From JAWPMV01 sp038527215 (GTDB lineage Bacteria > Bacteroidota > Bacteroidia > J057), in assembly GCA_038527215.1 (NCBI GenBank), contig JBCBGC010000034.1:1-59596 (forward strand): a DNA stretch of 59,596 nt, given 5' to 3'. The translations under genes and the position numbers were made by a program. Shown here piece by piece: positions 25,082 to 33,630 of the stretch. The number at the start of each line of letters is the position of its first letter. Position 1 is the first letter of the stretch. Below the pieces are notes generated by a model, which had not been told where the DNA came from, did not search any database, and was given only the letters and a program-made list of their open reading frames with translations.

Positions 25082-26218
25082 TTGATCCTTAAGTACTCGG
25101 AACACCCTGATCTTCCCAGCGCGATATTGGGATTTTCTGCCCTGGCCCGTAAAAAGGGCCTGAAGGTAGGCATAGGGGAATCCCTGGAAGCTATGCGGGC
25201 CGCCGAGGAAGGGCTCATCCAATCTCAGGACCTTTGGCGTTATTCGCTCAAGGCCCTTTTTTGTAATGAGGAGGAAGAAGGACCGGTTTTCGATCTGTTG
25301 TTTGATCAGTACTGGGGCAAGGAAAAAATGGCCGTCGGAAGCCGGGTAGATTTTTTCAACCAATCCAACCTGATCAAAAAAGGCCAGGGCTCGGTGGTCA
25401 TGCTGGGCAAGGGAGAATCGGAAGGAGAAGAGCAGGAAAGCAAACAAGTTTCTGGCGCCAATGGCGTAGAACGGCTGACCACCACGGACTTTGCTAAGCT
25501 AAACGAGGTGGACAGTGACATGCTGGAAGAGCTGGCCGAAGAACTTTGGCGACAAATGAGCATGCGCTTGCGGCGGAAATTTAAGGCTGCCAAGACCCAC
25601 GGTCCGGTTGATCTCCGCAAGACCATCCGGCAAAATATTACCAATGGAGGCATTCCCATAGACCTGAGAAGACGAAAAAAACTGCTGCGAAAGCCTCGTC
25701 TCATCGTGCTTTTGGACGTGAGCGGCTCTATGGACAAATACAGCTTTTTCCTCTTGCGCTTCGTATGTGCCCTGAAGCAACATTTTGAGAAAATTGAGGC
25801 CTTTTTGTTCAGTACCCGGCTGATCCGGATTTCTGATCATTTGGAAGCCCATGACCTCGCCCGGACCCTGGTGCAGCTATCTGCCCAGGCCAACAATTGG
25901 TCCAGTGGTACCCGGATTGGCGAATGTCTTCGTACCTTTAATGAAGCGCATGCCCGCAGCATACTCGCCGGGCATTCGACCACCATCATCCTGAGTGATG
26001 GACTGGATACCGGTTTGCCAGAAGTCCTGGCTGAACAAGTAAACGCGATTAAACTACGGACCCGCCGTTTGATCTGGCTCAATCCCCTCAAAGGCATGGA
26101 AGGATATCAACCCATCCAACGAGGGATGAAAGCAGCCCTCCCGGAAGTAGATGTATTTGAGTCTGCTCACAACCTGGCCAGTTTATTGGCTTTGGAAAAA
26201 TACCTGGAATATGTTTAG
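25082..26218 (+). CDS. coxE: CoxE, VWA-domain protein, TTG start
   Basis: 378 residues from a TTG at 25082; the frame is closed by TGA just upstream and the next Met is residue 37, inside the conserved domain, so TTG is the probable start. A Lys/Arg-rich stretch with RLRRKFKAAKTHGPVDLRKT precedes the von Willebrand A domain, whose MIDAS motif is LLDVSGSMDKYS. Later GTRIGECLRTFN and ILSDGLDTG supply the other metal ligands. It pairs with CoxD in maturation of the CO dehydrogenase active site. Its last 8 bases overlap the next gene. Confidence 0.85.
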   Translation: MILKYSEHPDLPSAILGFSALARKKGLKVGIGESLEAMRAAEEGLIQSQDLWRYSLKALFCNEEEEGPVFDLLFDQYWGKEKMAVGSRVDFFNQSNLIKKGQGSVVMLGKGESEGEEQESKQVSGANGVERLTTTDFAKLNEVDSDMLEELAEELWRQMSMRLRRKFKAAKTHGPVDLRKTIRQNITNGGIPIDLRRRKKLLRKPRLIVLLDVSGSMDKYSFFLLRFVCALKQHFEKIEAFLFSTRLIRISDHLEAHDLARTLVQLSAQANNWSSGTRIGECLRTFNEAHARSILAGHSTTIILSDGLDTGLPEVLAEQVNAIKLRTRRLIWLNPLKGMEGYQPIQRGMKAALPEVDVFESAHNLASLLALEKYLEYV

Positions 26219-27191
26219 TGAGTTCTTACACAACGCCCAATCTCAGTTTGATGCGCAGGAAGCCTTTGCCATGGCCATGGTGGTCAGGCGGAAAGTTCCC
26301 TCCTCGGGTAAGCCGGGAGATAAAGCCCTCATCAAATCCAATGGCCAGATCTTAGGCTGGATTGGGGGAGGCTGTACCCGTGGCATCATCATCAAAGAAG
26401 GTCTGGCCGCTATCCAGGAGGGGAAACCCCGCCTGGTTCGCATCAGTCCCGATGCCAATCTGGCCCCCATTTCCGGAGCCATTGATTACAAAATGACCTG
26501 TCAAAGCGGAGGAACCGTGGAAGTATATATCGAACCAGTGCTGCCTCAACCCCAACTGATCATCATGGGGAAGTCCCACATCGGGATGGCCCTGGCCAAA
26601 CTGGCCAAAGCCATGGATTATGAGGTAACGGCCCTGGGAAAAGGCGTGGATCCGGTGATGTTTCCTACCGCGGATCGGGTGGAGGATACCACCAACATTG
26701 CCGAAAAACTCCTCAAGCCTTATACCTATATCGTGGTCTGCACCCAGGGAGAAGCAGATGAAATCAGCCTGGAAAATGCGTTGAGGACCCCGGTTCCTTA
26801 TGTAGCCTTTGTGGCCAGCCGTCGCAAAGCCAATGGGGTGTTTAATTACCTCCGACAGGCAGAAATTCCCATCGAGCGCTTACAACAAGTCAAAACCCCG
26901 GCAGGACTGGACATTGGGGCCAAAACGCCCGAAGAGGTCGCGGTCAGTATTTTAGCCCAAATCATCCAGGAGCTACGATCAGAGAAGTCCGAAGAAGAAA
27001 AGCAGGATTTGTTACAAAAAGCCACTGCGGAGGCGGGCGATCTGTATATCAATCCAGTCTGTGGGGTACCTGTGCAAAAAAGTACGGCCAAGCACGTCAT
27101 TGACTATGAAGGAGAATCCTATTACTTCTGTTGCGATGGCTGCAAAGTGTCCTTCGAAAAGGAACCCGCAAAGTATGCGGTGAAGGCCTAG
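26211..27191 (+). CDS. coxF: CoxF/XdhC-type maturation protein with C-terminal YHS domain
   Basis: Start chosen at 26211 (MFSEFLHNAQ), overlapping coxE by 8 bases; 326 residues. Domain 1 is XdhC/CoxI (MVVRRKVPSSGKPGDKALI, then GWIGGGCTRG). Domain 2 is a Rossmann fold (LIIMGKSHIGMALAKLAKA). The C-terminal 50 residues (about 277-326) are an YHS domain with NPVCGVPV and YYFCCDGC as metal-ligand candidates. XdhC proteins carry the molybdenum cofactor and help its sulfuration. The YHS addition may bind a metal such as copper needed for the Mo-S-Cu site; this is inference. Tail and core share the same frame without sign of a frameshift. Confidence 0.8.
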   Translation: MFSEFLHNAQSQFDAQEAFAMAMVVRRKVPSSGKPGDKALIKSNGQILGWIGGGCTRGIIIKEGLAAIQEGKPRLVRISPDANLAPISGAIDYKMTCQSGGTVEVYIEPVLPQPQLIIMGKSHIGMALAKLAKAMDYEVTALGKGVDPVMFPTADRVEDTTNIAEKLLKPYTYIVVCTQGEADEISLENALRTPVPYVAFVASRRKANGVFNYLRQAEIPIERLQQVKTPAGLDIGAKTPEEVAVSILAQIIQELRSEKSEEEKQDLLQKATAEAGDLYINPVCGVPVQKSTAKHVIDYEGESYYFCCDGCKVSFEKEPAKYAVKA

Positions 27192-27265
27192 TGTATAATT
27201 CGATTTTCGAAACATTTTCTCCTTCTTTCAGTCATTCCTAATTCACTGCCTAACTAAATCTGTAC

Positions 27266-28282
27266 ATGGATGTCTCTCCCGTTCAAAGCATAAAACCCCT
27301 GGGTTTTCCCTGGGAAACACAGGATCCTTTTTTATTCTGTGTATATCATGCTGATCATTACCCGGCTGGCAATGAGCAATTAGGACCTCAGGCTCCACTT
27401 GATGGCAGAAACCTGGGCAATGATTTCGTGATCAAAGATGGCTGGCGTATGTATCACGGACTTACCGTTCCCGGATTTCCTGCGCATCCTCACCGAGGCT
27501 TTGAGACGATCACCATCACCAAAAAAGGCCTGGTGGATCATTCTGACTCCATGGGCGCAGCGGGTCGCTTTGGCGAAGGGGATGTGCAGTGGCTCACTTC
27601 GGGCAAGGGATTGCAACATGCAGAGATGTTTCCTTTGCTGCGTCCCGATCAGGAAAACCCGCTGGAGCTTTTCCAAATTTGGATCAATCTTCCTAAACGC
27701 AGCAAGTTTGTAGACCCCCATTTCAAAATGCTCTGGCATGAAGATATCCCTCAACTCACCTTCACCGATGAGGCTGGGAAAAAGACCTATGTAGAGGTGA
27801 TTGCCGGATCGCTGGAAGGAGCTGACGCCTTACCACCAACCCCCAGTTCCTGGGCTTCAGAACCAGAAAACGAAGTAGCCATTTATACCTTCCGCATGGA
27901 AGCCGGGGCACGGTGGACGCTACCCCCGGGAGATGCGGTCCTGAACCGTAATCTATATTGCTACAGTGGCGCTGATCTGACCCTGGCAGGCCATGCCATG
28001 CAACCCAACCAAGGGGCTACCCTGGACGCCTCCCTGCCCACCGAGATCGTCAACGGAGCCGAAGAAGCATATTTTCTTTTATTACAAGGACGACCCATCA
28101 ATGAACCCGTGGTCCAGTATGGACCTTTTGTCATGAATACCCAGGAGGAAATCAGGGCGGCTATGATGGAGTTCCGTCGCAACCAATTCGGGGGATGGCC
28201 CTGGCCCAAAGGGGATATGGTACACGAAAAATCCCGTGGTCGCTTTGCCTTACATGCAGATGGCAGGGAAGAGGTAAAGTAA
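27266..28282 (+). CDS. Pirin-family cupin
   Basis: 338 residues of two cupin barrels. The N-terminal barrel has the pirin metal site: FPAHPHRGFETIT (two His), then GLQHAEMFP (His and Glu). The C-terminal barrel starts around AIYTFRMEAGARWTLPP. Longer than the common 230-290-residue pirins because of an N-terminal extension (QDPFLFCVYHADHYPAG). Pirins are iron proteins, some with quercetinase activity or regulatory roles; the substrate cannot be told. It follows the cox genes after 74 bases on the same strand and may or may not be part of that transcript. Confidence 0.8.
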   Translation: MDVSPVQSIKPLGFPWETQDPFLFCVYHADHYPAGNEQLGPQAPLDGRNLGNDFVIKDGWRMYHGLTVPGFPAHPHRGFETITITKKGLVDHSDSMGAAGRFGEGDVQWLTSGKGLQHAEMFPLLRPDQENPLELFQIWINLPKRSKFVDPHFKMLWHEDIPQLTFTDEAGKKTYVEVIAGSLEGADALPPTPSSWASEPENEVAIYTFRMEAGARWTLPPGDAVLNRNLYCYSGADLTLAGHAMQPNQGATLDASLPTEIVNGAEEAYFLLLQGRPINEPVVQYGPFVMNTQEEIRAAMMEFRRNQFGGWPWPKGDMVHEKSRGRFALHADGREEVK

Positions 28283-28352
28283 GTATGCTAAAGCCAGGAG
28301 GGATCATTTTCCCATTTTTTTCGTATCCTGCGTACACCTCAATCACCCAAAA

Positions 28353-28862
28353 ATGCCTATCACCCTCCGTCCCTGGCAACTTTCCGACCTGGATTCCCTG
28401 GTCGAACTCGCCAATAATCACCGGGTAGCCAAAAATCTCACCAACCAGTTTCCTTATCCCTACTCCCGGGAATCCGGACAAAAATTCATTGATTATGCCA
28501 ACCAGGCACGACCCTACCGCATTCGGGCCATCGAGTATGAAGGGAGGGCCGTAGGGGCCGTGGGCTTGCATCCCCAGGAAGACATTTTTTTCAAAAATTT
28601 GGAACTGGGATACTGGCTGGGGGAACCTTATTGGGGCAAAGGCCTAATGACGGAGGCAGTGCGTCAAACGGTGGTTTATGGGTTCGAGAATTGGGAAGTG
28701 GATCGCATTTTTGCTCGCCCTTTTGGGAGCAACATCGGTTCACAACGCGTCCTGGAAAAGGCGGGCTTTACCTTCGAAGCCCGTTTTGACAAAACCCTGT
28801 TTAAATTTGGGCAATACGAAGATGAGCTGTACTACGCCATCCGCAGATCAGACCTCAAGTAA
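28353..28862 (+). CDS. GNAT acetyltransferase, RimJ/RimL type
   Basis: 169 residues. It opens MPITLRPWQLSDLDSLVELANN and contains LGYWLGEPYWGKGLMTEAVRQ, the acetyl-CoA loop, then SNIGSQRVLEKAGF. These are the marks of the RimJ/RimL-like GNAT group that acetylates protein N-termini, spermidine or small amines. The following gene is a second, unrelated GNAT and begins 3 bases after the stop, so they are one transcript. Substrate unknown. Confidence 0.85.
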   Translation: MPITLRPWQLSDLDSLVELANNHRVAKNLTNQFPYPYSRESGQKFIDYANQARPYRIRAIEYEGRAVGAVGLHPQEDIFFKNLELGYWLGEPYWGKGLMTEAVRQTVVYGFENWEVDRIFARPFGSNIGSQRVLEKAGFTFEARFDKTLFKFGQYEDELYYAIRRSDLK

Positions 28863-28865
28863 GTC

Positions 28866-29348
28866 ATGTCATATTCCCTGCTCCCCCTCACTGCTTCGGA
28901 TCATGCATTCCTGAAGCAGATGTTTTATGCCGCCCTTTTTGTCCCACCTGGGAAACCCCTTTACGCCTGGGAATTGTTGGAGGAGCCGCACCTGGCGAAA
29001 TACTGGGTAGATTGGGGTAGACCCACTGATGCAGGGTGGATAGCGGTGCAAAAGGCAGAGCAATTGGGCGCGGTGTGGACCCGTTTCTTCTCTCGTGAAA
29101 ATGCCGGGTATGGGTTTGTGAGAGAAGATATACCAGAATTGGGAATCGCGCTGGTAGAAGGGATGCGGGGAAAAGGCCTGGGGACGAGGTTGATGCAGAA
29201 AATGATGGCTACGGCTCAGGAAAAAGGATGGTCAGGCCTTTCCTTAAGTGCGGATACCCGAAACCAGGCGGTTCGGCTTTATGAAAAACTAGGCTTCCAG
29301 GAGGTGAAAACCGAAGGGACCAGTATCACCATGTGCCTGACTTTCTGA
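28866..29348 (+). CDS. GNAT acetyltransferase
   Basis: 160 residues. The acetyl-CoA site is GMRGKGLGTRLMQKMMATAQ, and the C-terminus has SADTRNQAVRLYEKLGFQEV, the normal GNAT ending. The N-terminal half (LLPLTASDHAFLKQMFYAALF) is a substrate-binding extension as found in unassigned Bacteroidota GNATs. It starts 3 bases after the first GNAT and is convergent with the protease gene, the stops being 7 bases apart. No specific substrate can be proposed. Confidence 0.82.
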   Translation: MSYSLLPLTASDHAFLKQMFYAALFVPPGKPLYAWELLEEPHLAKYWVDWGRPTDAGWIAVQKAEQLGAVWTRFFSRENAGYGFVREDIPELGIALVEGMRGKGLGTRLMQKMMATAQEKGWSGLSLSADTRNQAVRLYEKLGFQEVKTEGTSITMCLTF

Positions 29349-29355
29349 GAGAAAC

Positions 29356-30486
29356 TTACTGAGGGGCTTGTAGCCATTTTTCCAAACGCTCTCTCTGGGC
29401 TACCGCCAGTCCCCGGTCCATGTGCTGAGACAGGCTGTCCTGAGCCTCCTGAAAATGTGCCATCGCTGCCTCCTCATCTCCCTGGCTACGACTGACCAGG
29501 CCTTTGGCTTCTTCAATCAGGCTTTTCGGAACCATGATGGACGGCACGAATTTTTCCAGGGCGGTCTGAGCCAATTCGGGTTGGGCTTCAAACCCTGCCC
29601 GCATGATCACTTCATCCAGGAAAAAGGAGCTACGGATGGCTTCGGGGAGGTCTTCGGTGAGGGAAAGGACCAAGTCCAATTGCTCGCGGGCTTGTTCCAT
29701 ATCTCCCTTATCTAAGTAGTGCTTCTGGAGATAGGAGTGTAAAAAGGGCACATAGCCCGAACCGGAATTCAAACTGAGACCGTGCAGGATGCCCGAAACG
29801 TCCCACTCCCTCGGCCGTGTCCCACTCATAGAGCGCGCAATGGCCGAAGTCATGATCACATCAATCTGCCCTTCCAGGTTTTGGGTGAGTAAGTTTTTCA
29901 GCCGCGCCCCGTCAGAGTAGAATCCGCCTTTATAAGTAGGGATAATGGTGGCTACGAAAAAAAGGCTGTGGAACATCGTATTGGCGAGGCAAAAAGCTTC
30001 CCAGAGATAGCTTCCAAAACCCAGGCCGGGCGATCGGGTGAAGAAAAATAAGCTTCCAAATAATAAGGCGCCCAACAAACTGGCCAGCGGTCCGCCGGCG
30101 ATATACCACATAAAGCGTTTCTTGAGCCCTTCTTCTCCGGTAGGAATACACAAAGCCAGCCCGCCCAATATATTGAGATTTTTGTTCCATTTAAACCCTA
30201 ATTTTTCATCTTCCATTTCCCACGAAAAGGGACCAATCGTAAAAGAGCGGAACTCAAAACCTACACCTATCCCAACCAGGGTATGCCCCAGTTCGTGCCA
30301 GCCGATGCCGATGAAATATCCCAGCGGTAAGAGTGCGAGCCACACCAAATGAAAATATCCGGGTACTTTCAGGCTCTCTGGATTATCGGAGAACATTCCG
30401 CCTATGAGGTACCCAAAAGCCATCCCTCCGGCCAACATGAGGAGGAAGAGGACCAGGGAACGAAGGGGGGAAGATTTTTTTGCCAT
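29356..30486 (-). CDS. M50/site-2-type membrane metalloprotease with helical C-terminal tail
   Basis: 376 residues. The zinc motif HELGH is at residues 64-68 in a membrane helix (GWHELGHTLVG), and the third ligand is probably the Asp of FYSDGARL, about residue 190, after a PTYKGG loop. About six hydrophobic segments cover residues 1-190. From 200 on the protein is soluble and helical (QKHYLDKGDMEQAREQLDLVLS), resembling a TPR-like tail. M50 proteases cut membrane-embedded substrates such as anti-sigma factors; the target is unknown here. It is divergent from the iron transporter with an 88-base shared promoter region. Confidence 0.78.
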   Translation of the reverse strand: MAKKSSPLRSLVLFLLMLAGGMAFGYLIGGMFSDNPESLKVPGYFHLVWLALLPLGYFIGIGWHELGHTLVGIGVGFEFRSFTIGPFSWEMEDEKLGFKWNKNLNILGGLALCIPTGEEGLKKRFMWYIAGGPLASLLGALLFGSLFFFTRSPGLGFGSYLWEAFCLANTMFHSLFFVATIIPTYKGGFYSDGARLKNLLTQNLEGQIDVIMTSAIARSMSGTRPREWDVSGILHGLSLNSGSGYVPFLHSYLQKHYLDKGDMEQAREQLDLVLSLTEDLPEAIRSSFFLDEVIMRAGFEAQPELAQTALEKFVPSIMVPKSLIEEAKGLVSRSQGDEEAAMAHFQEAQDSLSQHMDRGLAVAQRERLEKWLQAPQ

Positions 30487-30511
30487 AGTGGTCGAAATAT
30501 AGCCCTTGAAA

Positions 30512-30543
30512 TTTGATTTCAGCTAGTGGAGGGCGTAAGTTTG
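30512..30543 (+). promoter_or_regulatory. Bacteroidota-type promoter of the iron transporter genes
   Basis: TTTG (30512-30515) and TAAGTTTG (30536-30543) are separated by 20 bases, matching the -33 TTTG / -7 TAnnTTTG promoter of Bacteroidota. The transcript should start near 30550, about 25 bases before the ATG of the substrate-binding protein. Confidence 0.65.
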
Positions 30544-30547
30544 ATGC

Positions 30548-30562
30548 TTAGAATGAATCTAA
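30548..30562. promoter_or_regulatory. Palindromic operator candidate at the transcription start
   Basis: TTAGAATGAATCTAA is an inverted repeat (6 of 7 pairs match around a central base) that covers the predicted start of transcription. TTAGA/TCTAA half-sites recall DtxR/MntR-type metal repressor boxes. Placed just before a ferric-iron transporter gene, it is a likely iron- or manganese-responsive operator. The regulator itself is not in this window. Confidence 0.45.
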
Positions 30563-30574
30563 ATAAAATTCAAG

Positions 30575-31621
30575 ATGAAAATATCTCCCTTTTTTCTCGG
30601 CTGTCTGATGCTGTTGACGGCGGGACTGTTTGTGGCTTGCGAGCCAGGGTCAGGTGGCGAGACTCCGCAGCAGGAAGTGAACGTGTATTCCCACCGCCAC
30701 TATGATACAGACAAAGAATTGTTTAAAAGGTTTGAAGACTCCACCGGCATCAAAGTGAATGTGGTGAAAGCCAGTGCTGATGAGTTGATTCAAAAGCTCG
30801 AACAGGAAGGCGAAAATAGCATTGCTGATGTGTTGGTAACCGTGGACGCAGGTCGTCTTTTTCGGGCCAAAGACAAAGGCCTTTTGCAAGCCGTTTCTTC
30901 TGAAGTGTTGAACCAACAGGTGCCGGCCAGCCTGCGTGATCCGGAAGGACAATGGTACAGCGTAACCCAAAGAAGTCGGGTAATTGTTTATGCCAAAGAC
31001 CGGGTAGATCCCGCGGAATTGAGCAGCTACGAAGACCTGGCTGATCCCAAGTGGAAAGGGAAAGTGCTGGTCCGCAGTTCCTCCAATATTTACAACCAGT
31101 CTTTGATGGCTTCTTTGATCCACCACCTGGGAGAAGAAGCCGCCCTGAACTGGGCCAAGGCTGTGGTAGGCAATATGGCCCGGGACCCCAAAGGGAATGA
31201 CCGGGATCAGGTAAAAGCCATTGCAGCCGGATTAGGAGATGTGGCTTTGGTCAATACCTATTATATCGGAAGGCTGTTAACCTCTGATAATGAAGCGGAA
31301 AAGCAAGCGGGAGAAGCCATTGGCGTTTTTTATCCTAACCAGGCAGATAGAGGGGCCCATATGAACTCCAGTGGAGTAGGGGTGACGGCTCACGCACCTA
31401 ATAAAGAAAATGCCATTCGGCTGATCGAATTTATGACCGGCCCCGAAGCGCAGGACCTGTATGCTTCCAGCAATTTTGAGTTTCCTGTAAACCCTGGAGT
31501 AGCTGCTTCCGAAATGCTCCAATCCTGGGGGGAATTTCAGCCAGACAGCCTAAATCTGGATGTCCTGGGCCGTCTGAACAACGCGGCGGTAAAAACCTTT
31601 GACCAAGCAGGCTGGCAATAA
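30575..31621 (+). CDS. Ferric-iron ABC transporter substrate-binding lipoprotein
   Basis: 348 residues with a lipobox (LFVAC, Cys22). VNVYSHRHYDTDKELFKRF is the N-terminal iron-site motif of FutA/FbpA-type proteins, and Tyr229-Tyr230 (NTYYIGRL) are the expected ferric ligands. TQRSRVIVYAKDRV and NSSGVGVTAHAPNKENA are also family signatures. It should bind Fe(III) in the periplasm and pass it to the permease, whose gene overlaps the stop by one base (TAATG). A Bacteroidota promoter and a palindromic operator lie just upstream. Confidence 0.88.
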   Translation: MKISPFFLGCLMLLTAGLFVACEPGSGGETPQQEVNVYSHRHYDTDKELFKRFEDSTGIKVNVVKASADELIQKLEQEGENSIADVLVTVDAGRLFRAKDKGLLQAVSSEVLNQQVPASLRDPEGQWYSVTQRSRVIVYAKDRVDPAELSSYEDLADPKWKGKVLVRSSSNIYNQSLMASLIHHLGEEAALNWAKAVVGNMARDPKGNDRDQVKAIAAGLGDVALVNTYYIGRLLTSDNEAEKQAGEAIGVFYPNQADRGAHMNSSGVGVTAHAPNKENAIRLIEFMTGPEAQDLYASSNFEFPVNPGVAASEMLQSWGEFQPDSLNLDVLGRLNNAAVKTFDQAGWQ

Positions 31622-33249
31622 TGAAAAGACCAGGGATTTGGCGAAGCCCCTGGACCTGGATTTTTCTGGGACTATTGGTGGTCGTGTTGATCCCTCTTAC
31701 CTATTTGTTGGGGGGTCTGTGGGGGAAAGGTGGTGACACCTGGCAGCACCTGCAGGATACGGTTCTCTCCACCTATTTGCTGAATACCGGAGGCTTGTTG
31801 CTGGGTACAGGCAGCCTAAGCCTCTTGCTGGGCGTTAGCACTGCCTGGTTTGTCGCTCGTAAAGATTTTCCTGGGAGGGAATGGATGAGTTGGGCCCTGG
31901 TGCTGCCCCTGTCCATTCCCTCTTACATTATGGCCTTTGCCTATGTGGGGCTTTTTGATTTTGCTGGACCCATTCAGCGCGGCATCAAGTGGCTCTTTCC
32001 TGATGCGGCGGCCTTTGACGTCATGCAATTTCCGGTCATGGTGCTCCTCCTGGCCCTGGCCCTCTATCCCTACGTCTATCTGCTGGCCCGGGCGGCCTTC
32101 GCCCGGCAATCCGCCAACCGGCTGGAAGCCGCGCGCATGATGGGGATTGGACCCTGGGAGCGCTTTTGGCGGATTTCCCTTCCGCTGGCCCGGCCCGCCA
32201 TCATTGGCGGCGTAAGCCTGGTGCTGATGGAAGTGCTCAATGATTATGGCGCGGTCAAATACTTCGGCATTGGCACCTTCACCACCGGGATTTTTAGGGC
32301 CTGGTTTGCGCTAGGAGATGTGGATGCCGCCCTGCGTCTCAGTGGCTGGTTATTGCTGATCGTCTGTGGGGTAATCCTGCTGGAAAGGAGCCAGCGGGGA
32401 CACGCCCAGTATGTGGACAGCGGCGGGAAAAGTCGTCCCCTGAGCCGTCAGAAGCTAAGCCCCATCCCTGGACTCTTGATCAGCCTATGGTGCTTGTTGC
32501 CCATCCTGTTGGGATTTTTACTCCCCGTCTACCAATTGGTGGACTGGGCTATATCTGTCCCGGAGGATCTCAATGATCCTGACTTTTACCGCCTGATTCG
32601 CAACAGCTTTTTCCTTGCCCTGGCGGCGGCTTTTCTCTGTGTGGGGGCCGCACTGGTGCTAGGCTTTGCCTGGCGGCTGATTCGCAGGCCCTGGGCCGCG
32701 GTGGCGCTCAGACTGGGCGTGATTGGCTATGCCGTGCCCGGAGCCGTCATCGCCATTGGGGTCATGGTAATGAGTCTGGATCTGAATTCAGGGGTGAATG
32801 ATCTGCTAATATACCTGGGAGGAGCGGGTTGGGGACCCTTTATGAGCCAACTATTCATTGCCCTGATACTGGCCTACCTGGTCCGTTTCCTGGCCGTGGC
32901 CTACAACGGCATTGAAGCGGGCTTCGAACAAATTCCCCGGAGCCTGGATGAAGCCTCTCATCTGATGGGGACCGTCGGAGGCGGGCTGCTACGCAAGGTC
33001 CATGCTCCCCTGCTCAAGTGGAGCCTTTTTTCCGCCTTGATCCTGGTTTTTGTAGATGTCCTCAAGGAATTGCCCCTAACCCTCATCCTACGCCCTTTCA
33101 ATTTTGACTCCCTGGCCACCCGCACCTTTGAACTGGCCGCTGATGAGCAGTTGGCACGTTCCGCCTGGCCTGCCCTCATCATTGTGCTGGTTAGTTTGTG
33201 GCCGATTATTGGCTTGAATCGACTGATGGAAAGGAAAAGGGAGGGATAG
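31621..33249 (+). CDS. Ferric-iron ABC transporter permease (fused two-domain)
   Basis: 542 residues with about 12 membrane helices in two homologous halves, as in FbpB/SfuB. Each half has an EAA loop: EAARMMGIGPWERFWRISLPLARPA and DEASHLMGTVGGGLLRKVHAPLL, the contact sites for the ATPase. It starts inside the stop of the substrate-binding gene. The matching ATPase is not next in line but lies at 35051, with a toxin-antitoxin pair, repeats and a small lipoprotein gene in between. Confidence 0.88.
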   Translation: MKRPGIWRSPWTWIFLGLLVVVLIPLTYLLGGLWGKGGDTWQHLQDTVLSTYLLNTGGLLLGTGSLSLLLGVSTAWFVARKDFPGREWMSWALVLPLSIPSYIMAFAYVGLFDFAGPIQRGIKWLFPDAAAFDVMQFPVMVLLLALALYPYVYLLARAAFARQSANRLEAARMMGIGPWERFWRISLPLARPAIIGGVSLVLMEVLNDYGAVKYFGIGTFTTGIFRAWFALGDVDAALRLSGWLLLIVCGVILLERSQRGHAQYVDSGGKSRPLSRQKLSPIPGLLISLWCLLPILLGFLLPVYQLVDWAISVPEDLNDPDFYRLIRNSFFLALAAAFLCVGAALVLGFAWRLIRRPWAAVALRLGVIGYAVPGAVIAIGVMVMSLDLNSGVNDLLIYLGGAGWGPFMSQLFIALILAYLVRFLAVAYNGIEAGFEQIPRSLDEASHLMGTVGGGLLRKVHAPLLKWSLFSALILVFVDVLKELPLTLILRPFNFDSLATRTFELAADEQLARSAWPALIIVLVSLWPIIGLNRLMERKREG

Positions 33250-33381
33250 GGATATAGAAAGTCAATTTTTGGGGCTTAGAAGGTAGATAAATGGTGATAG
33301 TCCGTTAACATACCTTTTGGCTAATTTTTTACGTATTTTAAAGTGCGTTGCCCCCAAATGCATGATTAAAGACCGAAAGCG

Positions 33382-33630
33382 ATGGATATAAAAGCACAGA
33401 AATTGGGATTGATCGCGAAGTTGCTCAAAGTGGAGAATGAGGCTGTCATTCTTAAGGTTAAGGCTTTGTTGGACTTTGCAGAAGAAGCGGAAAAGGCAGG
33501 TGAGCTTAGTCCGATGAGCTTGGAAACTTTTTATCAAAAACTATCAGCCTCAGAAGAAGCAATCGAAAAAGGGGAGATTATTTCCCAGGAAAACCTTAGA
33601 CGCAAAGTCGAAAGCTGGAAAGAAAGATGA
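33382..33630 (+). CDS. Putative antitoxin of a type II toxin-antitoxin pair
   Basis: 82 residues, highly charged and helical (KLLKVENEAVILKVKALLDFAEEAEKAG, ASEEAIEKGEIISQENLRRKVESWKER). No DNA-binding ribbon is obvious. The stop overlaps the start of a RelE/ParE-like gene (ATGA at 33627), the classic toxin-antitoxin layout. The C-terminal SWKER ending is seen in antitoxins that wrap around RelE/ParE toxins. The 132-base gap before it has no gene; a TTTG and AT-rich stretch may be its promoter. Confidence 0.7.
   Translation: MDIKAQKLGLIAKLLKVENEAVILKVKALLDFAEEAEKAGELSPMSLETFYQKLSASEEAIEKGEIISQENLRRKVESWKER

Noticed and set aside
33250..33381. Promoter of TAnnTTTG type before the toxin-antitoxin pair
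   Set aside because: TTTTGG and several AT-rich runs exist, but no TAnnTTTG follows at the right spacing, so I cannot support a promoter call.
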